A stretch of 7,904 nt of DNA. Origin: an uncultured Collinsella sp. GTDB lineage: Bacteria; Actinomycetota; Coriobacteriia; Coriobacteriales; Coriobacteriaceae. The notes beneath the pieces are model-generated. The model was not told where the DNA came from, made no database searches, and worked only from the letters and a program-made list of their open reading frames with translations. The stretch covers positions 1 to 7,904 of the forward strand of contig USAY01000091.1 in the NCBI GenBank assembly GCA_900552755.1, written 5' to 3'. Of this stretch, positions 6,195 to 7,904 are shown piece by piece. Each line of letters starts with the position of its first letter. The first letter of the stretch is position 1. A program made the position numbers and the translations under genes.

Positions 6195-6248
6195 GTGAGT
6201 GATGTGCTTGCCGTGAGTGATGTGCTTGCCGTGGGTGATGTGCTGACG
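6195..6248. repeat. Three tandem 18-bp units, iteron-like
   Basis: Units 6195-6212 and 6213-6230 are identical (GTGAGTGATGTGCTTGCC); the third, 6231-6248, matches at 14 of 18 positions. The array ends about 50 bases before the start codon of the orphan gene on the minus strand, so it lies in its leader or promoter. An 18-bp phase is close to, but not equal to, two helical turns. Candidates are a multi-site operator or an iteron-like array of a mobile element. Confidence 0.75.
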
Positions 6249-6478
6249 TTGGGGTGCTATGCGGTTTTCAATGAGCCCGTGAGGCAGTTGCTGCAGGGGC
6301 GGGATGGAACGGCCCGTGCAAGGCGGAAGGCATCGTGCTCAAAATCGAGACAGCAATGCCCCGGGTGCCTCACATGTGGCAGTTACCTCATTAAGTTGTC
6401 ATTGCGTTTGGGGCTGTACTTTGCCGATCTTCTTTCTCTTACACGCTAAAAACTGAAACTTCATATGCTCGATCTACT

Positions 6479-6502
6479 TAAAACCGCAACGGCGGTCTTT
6501 TA
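6479..6502. terminator. Weak symmetric hairpin, possible bidirectional terminator
   Basis: ACCGC (6483-6487) pairs with GCGGT (6492-6496) around an AACG loop. A-run and T-run sequence flanks both sides (TAAA on the left, CTTTTA on the right), so both strands would give a short stem followed by U's. The stem is only 5 bp, making function uncertain. Confidence 0.3.
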
Positions 6503-6625
6503 TCAACTTATATGTCGGAACGCGTCTTTGCAAGTACTTTTTTGCCTTTGTTTCAAATGGGGTGGTTTTGCAACCGTCACGCGCCACGCTATGCGAACGT
6601 GCCCCGGCTCGGATAAGATGGTGCG

Positions 6626-6653
6626 ATCGAGTTCTACCGCGCTCACCGCAAGT
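6626..6653 (+). repeat. 28-bp exact direct repeat, right copy
   Basis: It is identical at all 28 positions to 2297-2324 in the 3' end of pgi. Upstream similarity stops here: the bases before it (GGATAAGATGGTGCG) do not match pgi. Together with the left copy it brackets the first deoC and the minus-strand cassette. Confidence 0.85.
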
Positions 6654-6673
6654 GGTCTTTGCTGCTGAGATAG
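6626..6673 (+). pseudogene. Remnant of the pgi 3' end
   Basis: Read in the pgi frame this gives IEFYRAHRK, the exact pgi C-terminus. The TAA stop is replaced by TGG and the frame runs on for WSLLLR before TAG at 6671-6673. Nothing else of pgi precedes it, so it is a nonfunctional fragment. It shows that the duplicated or exchanged segment starts inside pgi. Confidence 0.85.
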
Positions 6674-6683
6674 GTCATGGCCG

Positions 6684-6720
6684 AAAGGGGCCCGTATCCG
6701 TTGGGATACGGGCCCCTTTT
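6684..6720 (+). terminator. Second copy of the pgi-type terminator
   Basis: A perfect 16-bp stem pairs 6684-6699 (AAAGGGGCCCGTATCC) with 6704-6719 around a GTTG loop, ending in TTTT. It is the same hairpin as the pgi terminator with the stem fully base-paired through the A/T flanks. With no gene directly upstream on the plus strand, it now insulates the second deoC from the cassette side. Confidence 0.9.
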
Positions 6721-6751
6721 CTGTTGTCGGCCAGATACGATGGGTCGCGTG

Positions 6752-6787
6752 ACGTCGTCAGAGGTCGAATTCGACCGCTAACGACGT
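6752..6787. promoter_or_regulatory. 36-bp imperfect palindrome upstream of the second deoC
   Basis: The 18-base arms match at 16 positions, and the central 14 bases, GGTCGAATTCGACC (6763-6776), are perfectly symmetric. There is no spacer, so it favours a protein-binding site or recombination site over an RNA hairpin. It lies in the ~100 bases that are absent from the first copy's upstream region, shortly after the terminator and about 245 bases before the deoC start. Confidence 0.6.
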
Positions 6788-6910
6788 TGTGCAGCTCATC
6801 ATTTCTGGTCGCAAACAGTAAAGGGGCATGAGGGTGTATTGAGGAGGGGGATGTCTTGCTGTCGGCATCCGCGTGCGGTGCCATTCGCTGTCTGTAAATA
6901 TACGTTTAAA

Positions 6911-6996
6911 GCTAATTTCATACCACTTGTCGGAATGCGGACGCTGTCCTTGCATGCCGGGCGTACATTGAACGTGGTTTTTCGCGTGAAACCACG
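6911..6996 (+). promoter_or_regulatory. Conserved control region and dyad of the second deoC
   Basis: The block GCTAATTTCATACCACTT (6911-6928) and the block starting GGGCGTACATTG at 6959 match those of the first copy with the same 30-base separation. The dyad CGTGGTTT (6973-6980) / AAACCACG (6989-6996) is kept exactly, its spacer changing from TTCGCGCG to TTCGCGTG. Retention of blocks and spacing over drifted DNA suggests that both aldolase genes answer to the same regulator. Confidence 0.6.
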
Positions 6997-7030
6997 AATC
7001 GGTTGTCAGTCCTGAACAAGGAGGCCCAGC

Positions 7031-7705
7031 ATGACGCTTGCCAAACCCATCAACAAATACATCGACTATATCGATGCCCCCGAGGACACGTTTAAGCAAT
7101 ATGTCGAGAAGGCGTTAAAGTACAACTTTCGCTGCGTATTTGCGAACCTGCAGGAGTACGAGACGGGCCGCGCCATGCTCGAGGACTCTGACATCATCCT
7201 TGCCGGCGCTATCGACTTTCCCCAGGGCACTATGGCGCTCGAGGAGAAGCTTGCGAGGTTTGAGGAATACGCTGCGTGTGGCTTTACCGAGATTGACTAC
7301 GTTTTGAATCAGAGGTCGATCGAGAACCGCGATTTTGATGCCATCGAGCGCGAGATGACTACCATTGCTGATTTTTGTCGCGCGCATGGCATCACTGACA
7401 AGGTAATCGTCGAGATGTGCAAGCTGGACGGCGACGACGCCGCCAAGCGCCGTGTATGCGAGATCGCGCTGGAGGCCAAGCCGGGATTCCTTAAGACATC
7501 GACCGGCAGAAGCTTTGGCGGTGCTAAGCTCGAGGACGTGCGGCTGATGCACGAGGTGCTCGGCGATGCCGTGGCAATCAAGGCGGCGGGCGGTATCCAT
7601 AATTACGAAGAGGCCTGCGCATTCATCGAGGCCGGCGCCAGCGCGTTAGGTGCATCGGCGGGCATCGCGATCGTCGAGGGCGCACCGACGGATGAGCGTC
7701 GCTAG
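7031..7705 (+). CDS. deoC: Deoxyribose-phosphate aldolase, second copy
   Basis: This is a full-length paralogue of the upstream deoC, also 224 residues, with Lys155 in FLKTSTGR, Lys184 in IKAAGGI and Asp89 in EIDYVLN all retained, so it should be an active aldolase. The start follows AAGGAGG with a 6-base spacer. It differs from the first copy at 18 residues by hand count (for example H10Y, E22K, A44E, L to C in NYEEA-L/C), mostly polar surface-type changes, while many synonymous positions also differ. This looks like two functional genes that have diverged under selection, or one copy acquired from a related strain, and not like a recent duplication. A HAD-family hydrolase gene starts 149 bases downstream with no terminator hairpin in between, so read-through is possible. 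Confidence 0.95.
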   Translation: MTLAKPINKYIDYIDAPEDTFKQYVEKALKYNFRCVFANLQEYETGRAMLEDSDIILAGAIDFPQGTMALEEKLARFEEYAACGFTEIDYVLNQRSIENRDFDAIEREMTTIADFCRAHGITDKVIVEMCKLDGDDAAKRRVCEIALEAKPGFLKTSTGRSFGGAKLEDVRLMHEVLGDAVAIKAAGGIHNYEEACAFIEAGASALGASAGIAIVEGAPTDERR

Positions 7706-7854
7706 CAGACGTATTTGACCTGAGCGATAAAGCTTCACGACCACACGCTGTTCATGTTCGAGACAATATGACTTTTTGCCCGTTGTAAACGGAGTCGCGA
7801 TGGGTGTTCTGTATGATGGCTCAGACAAGGTTGTTCAATGACAGGGAGGCATAT
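7706..7854 (+). other. Gap between the second deoC and the HAD gene
   Basis: No gene is seen. A short CCGTT/AACGG hairpin (7780-7792) has no U-run and is not a terminator. TATGAT at 7812-7817 is a -10-like hexamer without a good -35 partner, at a distance suitable for the gene starting at 7855. Confidence 0.4.
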
Positions 7855-7904
7855 ATGGCAATCAAAGCCATCGCGATGGATATCGACGGTACGCTCACCA
7901 ACGA
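7855..7904 (+). CDS. Start of a HAD-superfamily (Cof-type) hydrolase
   Basis: Only 16 complete codons are inside the window: MAIKAIAMDIDGTLTN. The DxDGT motif (Asp9, Asp11, Gly12, Thr13) is HAD motif I, whose first aspartate is the phosphoaspartyl nucleophile. The very N-terminal position and the form MDIDGTL are typical of Cof-type sugar phosphatases. ATG follows AGGGAGG with a 5-base spacer. It reads in the same direction as the second deoC. The substrate cannot be told from this fragment. Confidence 0.85.
   Translation, partial: MAIKAIAMDIDGTLTN

Larger units (their letters stand above)
6144..6625. other. Noncoding interval upstream of the minus-strand operon
   Basis: No convincing gene is seen in these 480 bases. 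Candidate plus-strand frames here lack a ribosome binding site. The stretch holds an 18-bp tandem repeat (6195-6248), a small symmetric hairpin (6479-6502), and an AT-richer section between about 6380 and 6560 that contrasts with the GC-rich surroundings. The promoter of the minus-strand operon should be here, but I could not assign a clear -35/-10 pair. The interval ends exactly where the pgi-tail repeat starts. Confidence 0.6.
6626..7726 (+). repeat. Right copy of the ~1 kb imperfect direct duplication
   Basis: The order is pgi tail, terminator, deoC control region, deoC, as at 2297-3299. Its intergenic part is about 100 bases longer, and the extra stretch includes the large palindrome at 6752-6787. 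The CTGAGCG heptamer at 7720-7726 marks the probable right limit of similarity. Confidence 0.8.

Noticed and set aside
6195..6248. CRISPR array
   Set aside because: The repeats are directly adjacent with no spacers, and only three units exist.
6129..6449. Plus-strand frame of 106 codons with VSDVLA repeats
   Set aside because: It starts inside the orphan gene on the other strand, has no ribosome binding site, and its peptide repeat simply reflects the 18-bp DNA repeat.
6465..6668. 67-codon plus-strand frame before the right pgi-tail repeat
   Set aside because: It has no ribosome binding site, and its end runs through the pgi remnant out of frame.
6851..7015. 54-codon leader frame before the second deoC, with GAGGAGG three bases upstream of ATG
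   Set aside because: The spacing is short, and in the first copy the same frame has no matching start and no stop at that place. The shared bases are better explained by the conserved control blocks. It remains a minor possibility as a leader peptide.

Overview
The DNA is GC-rich and its genes carry strong AGGAGG-type ribosome binding sites 5-6 bases before ATG. The pgi gene uses mostly C- or G-ending codons, and the intrinsic terminators are GC-rich stems with short U-runs. Together with the protein style this suggests a chromosome of a Coriobacteriia-type actinobacterium (Collinsella-like). That placement is an inference, because no rRNA or other taxonomic marker is present.

Layout. Bases 1-432 hold the 3' end of an unrecognised gene. 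A large dyad element (443-506) follows. Next is pgi (632-2326, glucose-6-phosphate isomerase) with a strong terminator, then a first deoC (2604-3278, deoxyribose-phosphate aldolase). From 3275 to 6143 three genes lie on the minus strand and are read leftwards. They encode a 296-residue orphan protein, a ClpP-like serine peptidase with a complete-looking catalytic triad, and a VirD4/TraG-type coupling ATPase that has no membrane anchor. Bases 6144-6625 appear noncoding and contain an 18-bp tandem repeat. After that the sequence repeats itself: a 28-bp exact copy of the pgi 3' end (6626-6653), a second copy of the pgi terminator, a second intact deoC (7031-7705), and the first codons of a HAD-family hydrolase (7855 onward).

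Interpretation. About 1 kb (pgi tail, terminator, deoC) is present twice in direct orientation and brackets the 3.3 kb minus-strand cassette. The 28-bp pgi-tail match is perfect, while the intergenic DNA next to it has diverged. That is what an attachment site inside the 3' end of pgi would look like, and also what a duplication endpoint would look like. No integrase, relaxase or other type IV secretion gene is visible, so the cassette is either a remnant, a cargo module, or a unit that works with functions encoded elsewhere.

Metabolic side. Pgi interconverts glucose-6-phosphate and fructose-6-phosphate. DeoC splits deoxyribose-5-phosphate into glyceraldehyde-3-phosphate and acetaldehyde, feeding nucleoside sugars into the same glycolytic pool. 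The two DeoC proteins differ at 18 of 224 residues by my hand count, and their active-site residues are unchanged. Upstream of both, two sequence blocks including an 8-bp dyad are conserved at identical spacing while the DNA between them has drifted, which points to a shared regulatory site.
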